This document shows, piece by piece, positions 16,995-24,649 of a stretch of DNA of 64,000 bases; position 1 is the first letter of the stretch; every line of letters begins with the position of its first letter. The translations under genes and the position numbers were made by a program. Location of the stretch: assembly GCA_963675945.1 (NCBI GenBank), contig OY780932.1, positions 1,674,001 through 1,738,000 of the forward strand. Reading direction: 5' to 3'. Under the pieces are notes generated by a model that had not been told where the DNA came from, did no database searches, and saw nothing but the letters and a program-made list of their open reading frames with translations. The stretch is from G963556115 sp963675945 (GTDB lineage Bacteria; Planctomycetota; SZUA-567).

Positions 16995-17480
16995 ATGAAG
17001 ATCAAGAGTGTAGAGTTGCAGAGTGCTGAATTTGCGCCTTATGGCGAGATAATGGCCGGAGGTGATCTGGGTGGTTTTACGCCGCTAGGGGCAGATGACG
17101 CGTATACCTATACTAGCACGACCTGTGGGGTGCCAGTAGGCGAGGAGTGCTGCTCGGGGATGCTTATTTGCAAGAATCGGGAGATGGTATTTCAGAAGAT
17201 GGAGTATCACGCGCATACCTCGGAGATTCTGGTGGCGCTCAAGAATGATTATGTGCTCTGTGTGGCGCCGAAGAATGCCGAGAAGCCCGAACTGGATAAG
17301 CTCAAGGCGTTCAAGGTAAAGCAGGGAACCGTGTTGGCAATGTCGCAGGCCTGCTGGCACTGGATTCCCTTCCCTCTGGGTACGGAGAATGCCGACGTGT
17401 TGGTTATCTTCAAGGATAAGACCGGCGAGAATGATCTGATATATGCCGATCTGCCGGAACCGGTGGAGGTGGAACTGTAG
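16995..17480 (+). CDS. Ureidoglycolate-lyase-like (AllA/DUF4867-type) cupin-fold protein
   Basis: The 161-residue protein starts MKIKSVELQSAEFAPYGEIM. This opening with FAPYGE is shared by the ureidoglycolate lyase family and related DUF4867 proteins. YHAHTSEILVALKNDYVLCV gives a cupin-like metal site with histidines and a glutamate, and QACWHWIPFPLG supplies a later histidine. AllA itself releases urea from ureidoglycolate, but no other purine or allantoin genes are present. Here it lies between a ROK regulator and an SDR, so a sugar-acid or aldose isomerase-like role is just as likely. The start was chosen at the ATG with GAAAGG upstream; the reading frame continues upstream without homology. 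Confidence 0.65.
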   Translation: MKIKSVELQSAEFAPYGEIMAGGDLGGFTPLGADDAYTYTSTTCGVPVGEECCSGMLICKNREMVFQKMEYHAHTSEILVALKNDYVLCVAPKNAEKPELDKLKAFKVKQGTVLAMSQACWHWIPFPLGTENADVLVIFKDKTGENDLIYADLPEPVEVEL

Positions 17481-17538
17481 CGCTAGGTTGTTTGGCGTCT
17501 GAAGTTTTTTTCTTTTTGATAGATGAATGGGGTTAATT

Positions 17539-18333
17539 ATGGATCTTAAGCTGAAAGGGAAACAGGTATTTATTACTGGTGGGAGTGTCGGCATCGGACT
17601 TGGTGTAGCCAGAGCCTTTGCGGCAGAGGGAGTTGAAGTGGCGATCTGTGCGCGTAATCAGGAGCGGGTCGAGGCCGAGGCTGAGAAGATAGCGACAGAG
17701 TTCGGGGTCAAGACTCTCGGGATTGCTGCCGATGTGACCAAACCTGAGGATATAGAACGGGCGCGAGCGCGGATTGAGGAGGAGTTCGGCGGTATAGATA
17801 TCCTGATTAACAATGCCGGGGTCGGTACCGAAGAGACAATCATGGAGGCACCGGATGAGAAGTGGTATCGGGTCTGGGATCTGCATGTGATGGCGGCGAT
17901 ACGCACAGCGAGAGCCTTTATCCCGTATATGCGTAAGCGCGGCGGCGGGGCGATTATCAATACCGCGAGTATCTGTGCCAAGCAGCCGCTCGGGTATGAG
18001 CCGATATATAATGTTACCAAAGCGGCTCTGGTGATGCTCGGTAAATGCCTCTCCAATGAGGTGGTCGGCGATAATATCCGGGTCAATACCATAAGCCCGG
18101 GATTGGTACTTACTCCTGACTGGCGCAAGACCGCTGGTATTCTCTGTCAGAAGGATGGTATAACCGCGGATGAATTCCTCGATAGAATCGCCGAGGGGAA
18201 TGCGCCGATCAAGCGTTTCTCCAGCCCGGAGGAGGTCGCCTATACCTATCTCTTTATGGCGTCAGAGTGCGCAAGCTATACGCTTGGGTCTAACTATTCA
18301 GTGGATGGCGGCTGGCTTCAGGTAACCGACTGA
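17539..18333 (+). CDS. Short-chain dehydrogenase/reductase
   Basis: This classical 264-residue SDR has the cofactor motif TGGSVGIG (residues 14-21), NNAG (about 92-95), catalytic serine in NTASICA, and the YNVTK catalytic pair. The segment PGLVLTPDW follows the active site. VAICARN after the second strand suggests an arginine that would favour NADP(H). The preferred start has GGGG seven bases upstream; an in-frame ATG 12 bp earlier overlaps that ribosome site. It is 58 bp after the cupin gene in one direction with the ROK regulator, consistent with a sugar, polyol or sugar-acid oxidoreductase in the same operon. The substrate cannot be told from sequence. Confidence 0.85.
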   Translation: MDLKLKGKQVFITGGSVGIGLGVARAFAAEGVEVAICARNQERVEAEAEKIATEFGVKTLGIAADVTKPEDIERARARIEEEFGGIDILINNAGVGTEETIMEAPDEKWYRVWDLHVMAAIRTARAFIPYMRKRGGGAIINTASICAKQPLGYEPIYNVTKAALVMLGKCLSNEVVGDNIRVNTISPGLVLTPDWRKTAGILCQKDGITADEFLDRIAEGNAPIKRFSSPEEVAYTYLFMASECASYTLGSNYSVDGGWLQVTD

Positions 18334-18485
18334 GTAGCAGTTGTGGGTTGCGGTATCTTGAAACGAGTAGGCGTGCTGGGTTAGGCGGCGGGATAATCTC
18401 AATAAAGCGGTTGTAAAATCTAGGAATTCGGGTAAGATCTGAGTACTTATGGAGATTAGGGTTTTTCTAGGTAGTTGAGGAGTTT

Positions 18486-18728
18486 ATGGATACCAAGACT
18501 GAATTTGCCAGGCGGCGCAGGCTGATAAGCATAATGCTCTTTGTGATGGCTTGTCTGATGCTCTCGTTGTTCTTTATTCGGATTACGCTCTGGGATGTGA
18601 TTGTGGTTATTGTCTCGGCGGTGCTGGTGGCGCTGAGTATGCGCCTCAATCGTTGCCCGGCGTGTAATGCTAAGATCAAGAATGATGAGGCCAAGGAGTG
18701 TGAGAATTGTGGGGCGGAACTGCGCTGA
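18486..18728 (+). CDS. Small two-helix membrane protein with C-terminal zinc ribbon
   Basis: This 80-residue protein has a basic N-terminus (FARRRRL), two hydrophobic segments (about 14-32 and 37-52), then a cytoplasmic tail with CPAC and, 13 residues on, CENC, a treble-clef/zinc-ribbon pattern. A GAGG ribosome site precedes the start. The family is not recognised. Similar helix-plus-ribbon peptides occur widely and have no agreed role. It ends before a perfect hairpin with a T-rich tail shared with the convergent hcp gene. Confidence 0.7.
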   Translation: MDTKTEFARRRRLISIMLFVMACLMLSLFFIRITLWDVIVVIVSAVLVALSMRLNRCPACNAKIKNDEAKECENCGAELR

Positions 18729-18760
18729 GTTATGTTTTGCCGAGTCGTGATAGTTTACGA

Positions 18761-18790
18761 GAAGGAAAATTGCTTCTGCAATTTTCCTTC
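18761..18790. terminator. Perfect hairpin between zinc-ribbon gene and hcp
   Basis: GAAGGAAAATTGC and GCAATTTTCCTTC form a 13-base stem with a four-base loop, followed by TTTG on the + strand. It also shares the AAATTGC/GCAATTT arms of the palindromes at 13.96 and 14.2 kb. It can act in both directions. Confidence 0.55.
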
Positions 18791-18808
18791 TTTGCTGATA
18801 TTATAAAT

Positions 18809-18833
18809 CAGCCAGCAACGAAGTTGCTGGCTG
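18809..18833. repeat. Palindrome CAGCCAGCAA/TTGCTGGCTG
   Basis: A ten-base perfect stem with a five-base loop lies 17 bp before the hcp stop codon on the - strand side. It resembles the AGCCAGTAA/TTACTGGCT hairpin after the amidase gene. Confidence 0.5.
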
Positions 18834-18849
18834 TGGCGTTGGAGATTAC

Positions 18850-20454
18850 TTACTTTAATGCGTCGGCGATATCGGCGTCGGCGGTGGTGGTCGGAGCGAT
18901 ATTAAAGGTATCTACGAGTACCTGCAGCGCTTCCTGAGTGATAAAGGCGGGCAGGGTTGGCCCGAGTTTGATATTCTTGACTCCGAGGAAGAGGAGGCTG
19001 AGGAGTATGGCCACAGCTTTCTGTTCGTACCAGCTCAGGATGATTGAGAGCGGGAGTTCGTTTACCCCGCAGCCGAAGGCCTGGGCGAGCATGAGGGCAC
19101 ACTGGACGGCGGAGTAAGCATCGTTACACTGGCCGATATCGAGCAGTCGGGGCAAGTCGGCGACGCTGCCGAAATCAAGCTTGTTGAAGCGGTACTTGCC
19201 GCAGGCGAGGGTGAGGATGATCGAGTCCTGTGGAACCTTCTCAGCCAGCTCGGTATAGTAGTTTCTGCCGCTCTTGGCGCCGTCACAGCCGCCGATAAGG
19301 AAGAAGTGTTTTACCGCGCCGCTTTTGACCGCTGCGACCACGGCGGGAGCGGCATGCTCCAGGGCGTTGTGGCCGAAACCGATGAGGATCTTCTTCTCCG
19401 GGGCGGTCTCGCTGAAGCCGTCTGCAGCTAGCGCAGCTTCAATGACCGGAGTAAAGTCTTTTTCTGCACCGATGTGCGTGACGCCGTCGAAAGCGACTAG
19501 ACCGGTGGTGAAGATACGCGCGGTGTAGGTGGTAGGCTTCTGAATGCAGTTGGTGGTCATGAGGATGGCACCGGGGAATTCGGCGAATTCCTGCTGCTGA
19601 TCCTGCCAGGCGCCGCCGTAATTTCCGGCAAGGTGTGGATATTTCTTGAGTTCGGGGTAGGCCAAGGCGGGTAGCATCTCGCCGTGCGTATAGATATCAA
19701 TACCTTTGCCCGCTGTCTGTTCGAGCAGATCCTTCAAATCCTTGAGGTCATGGCCGGAGACGAGTATGCACTTGCCGGCGCGGGGCGTGACTGCGACCTC
19801 AGTCGGCTCGGGATTGCCATACGCGGTAGTGTTGGCTTTATCCAGGAGTTCCATGGCTTGGAAGTTCAGCTCACCCGTAGCCAGTGCCTGCTCCAGCAGC
19901 TTTTCGACTGAGTCCGGTTCTTCGGCGAGAAAAGCGAGTATCGCGCGGAGTTTAGCGTATACCTCTTCAGCTTCGACCCCGAGTACGCGGGCATGATGGA
20001 GGTAGGCGGCGGCGCCCTTGAGGCCGTAGAAGACTACTTCCTGTAGACCAGCGACGGTGGCACCGTACTTTTTTTGCCTGGCAGTGATGGAGACACTCTC
20101 GGCAGTCTTCACGTTCTGGGTTATATCTGAACTGATAGGGATGTCGATCCCGGTGATAGCGGCAGCGGCAGTCGGCTTGAAGCTGGCGCGCAGATCGGCT
20201 CCGGCGAGGATGAGCTCCTGCATCCGGGATTCTGAGAAGTTCACATTGGTAACGGTGGTAAACAAGGCATCGACCAAGTAACGGCTTACCTCTGTATTAT
20301 TTTGGGCAGAATTCTCTGCCAGCCAGGCGAGCCCCTTGGCTACTTCGTTCAGTAGATCCTGCAGCCCGGCGACTGACTCTGACTTTCCGCATACACCCTG
20401 CTTGCTCTGGCAGCCTTGGCAATTGACGGTCTGTTCGCACTGATAACAAAACAT
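18850..20454 (-). CDS. hcp: Hybrid-cluster protein (hydroxylamine reductase / protein S-nitrosylase)
   Basis: The 534 residues begin MFCYQCEQTVNCQGC, the N-terminal Fe-S cluster cysteines of Hcp (C3, C6, then C15 and C21). Ligands of the hybrid Fe-S-O cluster are visible: THGEMLPA (His and Glu), MTTNCIQKP (Cys), GCDGAKSGRNYY (Cys), LACGKYRFNK (Cys), and a C-terminal glutamate/lysine region at SWYEQKAVA. Hcp removes NO or hydroxylamine in anaerobes and can S-nitrosylate proteins. The length fits the class I/II enzymes of anaerobes. AGGAG precedes the start. A perfect TTGACTTAAGTCAA palindrome about 200 bp upstream matches HcpR/FNR-family sites. No hcr reductase gene adjoins it. Confidence 0.95.
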   Translation of the reverse strand: MFCYQCEQTVNCQGCQSKQGVCGKSESVAGLQDLLNEVAKGLAWLAENSAQNNTEVSRYLVDALFTTVTNVNFSESRMQELILAGADLRASFKPTAAAAITGIDIPISSDITQNVKTAESVSITARQKKYGATVAGLQEVVFYGLKGAAAYLHHARVLGVEAEEVYAKLRAILAFLAEEPDSVEKLLEQALATGELNFQAMELLDKANTTAYGNPEPTEVAVTPRAGKCILVSGHDLKDLKDLLEQTAGKGIDIYTHGEMLPALAYPELKKYPHLAGNYGGAWQDQQQEFAEFPGAILMTTNCIQKPTTYTARIFTTGLVAFDGVTHIGAEKDFTPVIEAALAADGFSETAPEKKILIGFGHNALEHAAPAVVAAVKSGAVKHFFLIGGCDGAKSGRNYYTELAEKVPQDSIILTLACGKYRFNKLDFGSVADLPRLLDIGQCNDAYSAVQCALMLAQAFGCGVNELPLSIILSWYEQKAVAILLSLLFLGVKNIKLGPTLPAFITQEALQVLVDTFNIAPTTTADADIADALK

Positions 20455-20651
20455 AAACTCTCCTTTTTTAGAATGGTAAAGCTTGGTTGCACTGTGAGTG
20501 AGTACTGACCTTACTCTAACCTGAAAAAAAACAACTAGTTATAAATAACCTGAAAATGCGAATAATAAATAACGCTGGGGGTATTTGTTTGTTGCACTCA
20601 ACGGTATTAAAATCTATAATTACAGAGTACATTAATGCTTGAAGAGTTTCC

Positions 20652-20665
20652 TTGACTTAAGTCAA
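20652..20665. promoter_or_regulatory. HcpR/CRP-FNR-type operator TTGACTTAAGTCAA
   Basis: This perfect 14-bp palindrome has the TTGAC-N4-GTCAA form reported for HcpR, a nitrosative-stress regulator of hcp in anaerobes. It lies between divergent hcp and the GATase gene, 198 bp from hcp and 39 bp from the GATase start, so it could act on either promoter. A TACTCT -10-like box for hcp is spaced as expected for an activator. Confidence 0.55.
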
Positions 20666-20703
20666 TAGTCAGGATTTTTTTTTGATAAAATTAGAAGGTA
20701 TTT

Positions 20704-21420
20704 ATGGATACTGTATATATTATCATGCACTCTGAGGCTGAAGATGGAGGCAATATCAGGCTCTGGGCTGCGCAGAGAGGTATTGGAATATGCCCGGTGA
20801 GGATCTTTGCCGATGAACCGCTACCGGAGGTTGAAGCTGGGGATATGGTGGCGATTATGGGCGGGGCGATGAGCGTCTATGCTACCGGACGTTATCCGTG
20901 GCTCGCCGGGGAGGTGACCTGGCTGCGGGAGGTTATTGAGTCCGAAGTGCCGCTGCTCGGAGTCTGTCTGGGGGCGCAGTTGATTACTCTGGCTTTAGGG
21001 GGGCGGGTAGAGGAGAACTCCTGCCGCGAGGTGGGTCATACTACCATCTGTGTGGTGCCGGGAGGTGAGGTGGGCTCGCTCTTTGTGGATTTGCCCAAGA
21101 AGTTCAGTGCTTTTCAGTGGCATAGTGATGAGTGTATACCGCCGAAGAGCGTACGTCTGTTGGCTAGGTCTCTGCATTGCAAGGTGCAGGCCTTTGAATA
21201 TAAAGAATTGGTGCTCGGTATTCAGTTTCATCTGGATTACGACGAAACGGCGGTACGCTATAATTTGGATAATTTCCCGCAGGCACTTGAACCCGGCGAG
21301 TCGGTACAGAGCCGGGAGGAGATACTGGCTGGGCTGGAGAATCTGGTGCAAGGCAGAGAGTACCTGAATCTGCTCCTGGATAGGCTCCTGGCTAGGGCAG
21401 GCAAGGTTAGAAAGAGGTAG
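20704..21420 (+). CDS. Class I glutamine amidotransferase-like protein
   Basis: This 238-residue GATase1-fold protein has a nucleophile elbow GVCLGAQL (Cys about residue 88) and an oxyanion region MGGAMSVY. A histidine lies in GIQFHLDYDE. In true class I enzymes that histidine is followed two residues later by glutamate (QFHPE), but here the residue is aspartate, so catalysis is plausible but not certain. It resembles the stand-alone GMP-synthase-like GATases often called by that name. It ends two bases before cobT, so the two are almost surely cotranscribed. A link to cobamide or nicotinate metabolism is an inference from that spacing alone. Confidence 0.75.
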   Translation: MDTVYIIMHSEAEDGGNIRLWAAQRGIGICPVRIFADEPLPEVEAGDMVAIMGGAMSVYATGRYPWLAGEVTWLREVIESEVPLLGVCLGAQLITLALGGRVEENSCREVGHTTICVVPGGEVGSLFVDLPKKFSAFQWHSDECIPPKSVRLLARSLHCKVQAFEYKELVLGIQFHLDYDETAVRYNLDNFPQALEPGESVQSREEILAGLENLVQGREYLNLLLDRLLARAGKVRKR

Positions 21421-21422
21421 GA

Positions 21423-22481
21423 ATGGGATTATTGGAAGAGACGGTTGTACAGCTACAGCCACAGGATGAAACGAAAAGAAAAGAAGCCAAAGAGCGCCTG
21501 GATAAGCTGGCAATACCGCACTGGTCGCTCGGTAAATTGCAGGATCTGGCACTGGAACTGGCCGGGATGTGCGGGAGTATGACCCCGGCGGTGGCGCGGC
21601 GGGTGGTAATTACCTGTGCGGGCGATCACGGGATTGTCGCCCAAGGGGTGAGTGCATTTCCCAAAGAAGTTACGGTAGAGATGGTGAAGAACTTTCTTCG
21701 CCGCGGGGCGAGTATCAATGCCTTAGCCAAGGTGAGCGGTACCGAGGTGTTGGTCGCAGACTTTGGCGTTGATGCAGACCTCAGTGATCTCGGAGGTGGG
21801 CTTATCGCTAAGAAGGTCGCGCGGGGTACGAAGAATTTTTATGTTGAACCGGCGATGAGTCGGGAAGAGGCGGTGCGGGCTATCGAAGGCGGAATTGAGA
21901 TAGTCCAGGATAATCTGGATAAATATGATGTCTTCGCCACCGGCGATATGGGAATTGGTAATACTACGCCTTCGAGCGCGATCTGCGCGGCGTTGACCGG
22001 TCTGCCGGCGCTTGAGGTGACGGGGCGCGGTACCGGGATCGGCGATCCGGCACTTCTGAAGAAGGCCAAGGTGATCGATGAGGCGTTGGCGCGGCGTCAG
22101 CCGGATATTAGTGACGGGTTGGATATTCTGGCCAAGGTCGGTGGTTTTGAGATAGGGGGGATTGCCGGGATAATTCTCGGTGCGGCCGCGGCGCGCCGGC
22201 CGGTGGTGGTCGACGGTTTTATCTCTACCGCTGGAGCGATGATTGCTGCGACGCTAAATCCTCTGGCCAAGGAGTATATGATCTCCGCGCATAAGAGCGT
22301 GGAACCGGGGCATATTCAGATGCTGAAATACCTGGGTCTTGATCCGTTGCTTGATTTGGATTTCAGACTCGGGGAAGGCACCGGCTCGGCGGTCTGTATG
22401 GGACTCCTTGACGCGGCGGTAGCGGTGCTTACAGACATTATGACCTTTGAAGAGGCGGCGGTCAGTACCCGTATAGATTGA
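21423..22481 (+). CDS. cobT: Nicotinate-nucleotide--dimethylbenzimidazole phosphoribosyltransferase
   Basis: The 352-residue protein matches CobT throughout. The motifs include VVITCAGDHGIVAQGVSAFP, then FLRRGASINALAK, NTTPSSAICAALTG, GGFEIGGIAGIILG, PVVVDGFISTAGA and RLGEGTGSAVCMG. The glutamate in the GEGTGSA segment is the catalytic base known from Salmonella CobT. The enzyme activates the lower ligand base to its alpha-ribotide for nucleotide-loop assembly of cobalamin or other cobamides. No other cob genes are near, so the organism may salvage or remodel corrinoids or encode the rest elsewhere. It is followed 38 bp later by a ZIP transporter in the same direction. Confidence 0.95.
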   Translation: MGLLEETVVQLQPQDETKRKEAKERLDKLAIPHWSLGKLQDLALELAGMCGSMTPAVARRVVITCAGDHGIVAQGVSAFPKEVTVEMVKNFLRRGASINALAKVSGTEVLVADFGVDADLSDLGGGLIAKKVARGTKNFYVEPAMSREEAVRAIEGGIEIVQDNLDKYDVFATGDMGIGNTTPSSAICAALTGLPALEVTGRGTGIGDPALLKKAKVIDEALARRQPDISDGLDILAKVGGFEIGGIAGIILGAAAARRPVVVDGFISTAGAMIAATLNPLAKEYMISAHKSVEPGHIQMLKYLGLDPLLDLDFRLGEGTGSAVCMGLLDAAVAVLTDIMTFEEAAVSTRID

Positions 22482-22519
22482 GTACCTAGATCTACTTTGT
22501 ACGGAAAGGATGGAGGCAG

Positions 22520-23341
22520 ATGTATCAGGAGAATGTGTTACCGGCGTTTGGTCTGGTCTTATTCGCTGGTCTGTCGACCGGTATCGGTAGTACCCTGGCG
22601 TTCTTCGCCAAGAAGACCAATACCAAATTTCTTTCGATTGCTCTGGGGTTCAGTGCAGGAGTGATGCTCTATGTCTCCTTTGTTGAGATCTTTCAGAAGG
22701 CTCGAGTCGCGCTGACCCAGCCGGAGGTGTTTGGAAACTTCTGGGGAACCTGGGCGACGGTCGGGGCGTTCTTTGCCGGGATGGTGCTGATTGCGCTGAT
22801 CGATAAGCTGGTGCCAACGGTTGAGAATCCGCATGAGATGCATGACGTGCGGGAGATGACCCCGAAGCAGGTCGAGGAGCATAAGTCCAAGCGGCTGATG
22901 CGGATGGGGTTGATGTCGGCGTTGGCGATCGGTATTCACAACTTTCCCGAGGGGCTCGCGACCTTTGCTGGAGCGCTACAGGATCCGGCCGCAGGTATTG
23001 CTATTGCCGTGGCGATTGCAATACATAATATTCCTGAAGGAATTGCGGTATCGGTGCCGGTCTACTACGCGACGGGGGATAAGAAGAAGGCCTTTATCTA
23101 CTCCTTTGCCTCCGGTCTGTCTGAACCGATCGGGGCGCTGCTCGGGTACTTCATCTTTATGCGCTGGTTCTCACCGGCGATGTTTGGGATGATCTTTGCC
23201 GGGGTGGCTGGAATTATGGTCTTTATCTCACTTGATGAACTGCTGCCTACAGCTGAAAAATATGCTGAGCACCATCTCTGTATCTACGGGCTGGTCGCGG
23301 GTATGGCGGTGATGGCGCTGAGCCTGCTGCTCTTCTTGTAA
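22520..23341 (+). CDS. zupT: ZIP-family metal transporter (ZupT-like)
   Basis: The 273-residue protein has eight predicted membrane segments. The two metal-binding signatures of ZIP proteins are GIHNFPEGLATF in helix 4 and IAIHNIPEGIAVS in helix 5, each with HN..E ligands. A cytoplasmic loop of about 40 charged residues including HEMHDVREM lies between helices 3 and 4. ZupT proteins import zinc and often other divalent metals such as iron, manganese or cobalt. GGAGG lies directly before the start. It follows cobT by 38 bp, which raises the possibility of cobalt uptake, though this is only positional. A strong tRNA promoter lies just downstream. Confidence 0.9.
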   Translation: MYQENVLPAFGLVLFAGLSTGIGSTLAFFAKKTNTKFLSIALGFSAGVMLYVSFVEIFQKARVALTQPEVFGNFWGTWATVGAFFAGMVLIALIDKLVPTVENPHEMHDVREMTPKQVEEHKSKRLMRMGLMSALAIGIHNFPEGLATFAGALQDPAAGIAIAVAIAIHNIPEGIAVSVPVYYATGDKKKAFIYSFASGLSEPIGALLGYFIFMRWFSPAMFGMIFAGVAGIMVFISLDELLPTAEKYAEHHLCIYGLVAGMAVMALSLLLFL

Positions 23342-23450
23342 TATTTTCCACTATAACTGGTTAGGTTTTGCCTGATTGTGGTTTGGCTGGATACTGGGGT
23401 TGGGGTGTGGAGTGGCTGGAAATATTGTTAGTAAAAAATTAGGAAGGCTA

Positions 23451-23478
23451 TTGACATTAGCGGGTAATCCCGTATTAT
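23451..23478 (+). promoter_or_regulatory. Sigma70 promoter of tRNA-Glu
   Basis: TTGACA and TATTAT are separated by 16 bases, placing the transcription start about 35 bases before the tRNA. Confidence 0.7.
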
Positions 23479-23521
23479 TCTCTTGTTAACATATTGCTTG
23501 AGTGGTATGTTGATGCTAGAA

Positions 23522-23599
23522 GTTCCCATCGTCTAGCCTGGTCCAGGACGACAGATTCTCAGTCTGTAAACAGGGGTTCGAATCCCCTTGGGAATGCCA
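23522..23599 (+). tRNA. tRNA-Glu (anticodon CTC)
   Basis: A full cloverleaf is visible with encoded CCA. The acceptor arms GTTCCCA and TGGGAAT pair with a G-U first pair. The anticodon stem ACAGA/TCTGT encloses TTCTCAG, with CTC at 23558-23560. The T arm contains GGTTCGAATCC. It decodes GAG. The DNA immediately downstream is AT-rich and full of mobile-element remnants, typical of a tRNA used as an integration site, but no duplicated 3' end was found. Confidence 0.95.
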
Positions 23600-23607
23600 A
23601 ATATTAA

Positions 23608-23641
23608 GCTCTGTATACCTAGTGTATATAGGGCTTTTTTT
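23608..23641 (+). terminator. Rho-independent terminator of tRNA-Glu
   Basis: GCTCTGTATAC pairs with GTATATAGGGC (with G-U pairs) around a short loop, then seven T residues follow. The stem closely resembles the terminator after the C69 dipeptidase at 32777-32814. Confidence 0.75.
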
Positions 23642-23877
23642 GTCGGTATACATAGGATCTGAGATACTTGCGCTACTCAGTGTATTTATTTCATTTTTGT
23701 TCGAATGGGTAGACGTGAACCCGCTCCTCTTGGGCAATTTTTGGTCAATATTTGGCCAGTTTGACATATGTATCACCATTTCTCAAAGTACTAATTGTGC
23801 TGTCTACTTTAAAATTTACAATTATGCTAAAAGGGTAATTCTACCCAGCACAAATTTTAATTAAAGAAAAGTCTTGA
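23642..23877. other. AT-rich spacer between tRNA-Glu and marR
   Basis: No gene is supported here. Composition falls sharply relative to the DNA before the tRNA, marking the left side of an acquired segment. Confidence 0.4.
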
Positions 23878-23906
23878 CCATAGCGTATAGCTACTATACA
23901 CTATGG
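23878..23906 (+). promoter_or_regulatory. 29-bp operator palindrome over the marR promoter and start
   Basis: A near-perfect palindrome (12 of 14 base pairs) centred at 23892 contains the core AGCGTATAGCTACTATAC. It overlaps a TTGACC -35 at 23875-23880 and a TATACA -10-like box. A variant of the same 21-bp core occurs before the MATE gene, so both are probably bound by the MarR protein. Confidence 0.6.
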
Positions 23907-23908
23907 TC

Positions 23909-24364
23909 ATGCTTATTAATAAAAGAAATAACAATCGCATAAGTTATGACCTTTTAACTGTAACTTGGAAACTATTTGAATCTGATAAAAAGCTACGGAA
24001 TTTCGGTACAGACACGATATTATATGAAGCAGAAATTCATATGATTATGTATATTAAGGATAATCCTGATTTACATGTTTCTGGTTTGGCAAAAAAGATA
24101 GGTGTTACTAAAGGCGCTGTTTCTCAGATAGTCACAAAGCTTGTAAAAAAAGGCATGGTGGTAAAAACTAAAGACGAAGCAAATTTATCGCGAACTTTAC
24201 TACGTTTAACAGGTAAAGGCGAGGTTGCTTATAAGGTGCATGAAAAAATGCATAATGAATTTGATCTAGGAGTAGAAGAAATACTGACAGATGCAACTGT
24301 TGAACAACTAGAATTTCTGCACGATTTCTTAAGAAAGCTTGAAAACTATATAGATGAAAATTAA
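23909..24364 (+). CDS. MarR-family transcriptional regulator
   Basis: This is a roughly 151-residue protein with a winged-helix region: LHVSGLAKKIGVTKGAVSQI is the helix-turn-helix, followed by a wing at KTKDEANLSRTLLRLT. N- and C-terminal helices fit the MarR dimer. Two in-frame ATGs exist (23903 and 23909) and no ribosome site is present, because the palindromic operator and promoter directly abut them. A leaderless transcript beginning near 23909 would fit. Codon and base use are AT-rich, unlike the genes before the tRNA. It probably represses itself and the downstream MATE pump through the shared palindrome; an IS1595 remnant now separates the two. Confidence 0.8.
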   Translation: MLINKRNNNRISYDLLTVTWKLFESDKKLRNFGTDTILYEAEIHMIMYIKDNPDLHVSGLAKKIGVTKGAVSQIVTKLVKKGMVVKTKDEANLSRTLLRLTGKGEVAYKVHEKMHNEFDLGVEEILTDATVEQLEFLHDFLRKLENYIDEN

Positions 24365-24395
24365 GGTTCATGACAAGATAACTTTGCTTAATCTC

Positions 24396-24605
24396 CTATA
24401 AAGGGTTCTTACGAATTATCTTCAAAACCAGTTTATACAAATCATCATCTCGATGATTAAAACGAAATTCGCACTCTTTTAAGTGCAAGTAAAAAGTCTT
24501 TTTGCTAATACCACGATACTTACTTAATCTGGTTTTAGCTATAGACCAAAAGTTTTCAATACCATTAATATGATTTTTGCCTTTTGCAAATTCACTATTA
24601 GAGTG
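24396..24605 (-). pseudogene. IS1595-family transposase, C-terminal remnant
   Basis: The - strand reads a stop-terminated frame containing HINGIENFWSIAKTRL, then ISKKTFYLHLKECEFRFNHR and YKLVLKIIRKNPL. This is the well-conserved C-terminal part of IS1595/ISXO2-type DDE transposases (the IENFWS and ECEFRFNHR motifs). Only about 70 residues remain, with nothing before them, so the element is a dead fragment. It sits between marR and its probable target gene. Confidence 0.75.
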
Positions 24606-24616
24606 GTTTTAAACGT

Positions 24617-24637
24617 AGCGTTTAGCTACTAAACGCT
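24617..24637 (+). promoter_or_regulatory. Second copy of the MarR operator, before the MATE gene
   Basis: AGCGTTTAGCTACTAAAC continues to CGCT as a 21-bp palindrome (9 of 10 pairs) and matches 18 of 21 positions of the core at the marR start. It lies two bases before a GGAGGA ribosome site for the MATE reading frame. Confidence 0.6.
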
Positions 24638-24649
24638 TGGAGGATTCAA

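Noticed and set aside
20455..20703. Cobalamin riboswitch upstream of the cobT operon
   Set aside because: The leader before the GATase gene is under 40 bases after the palindrome, too short, and lacks a B12 box.
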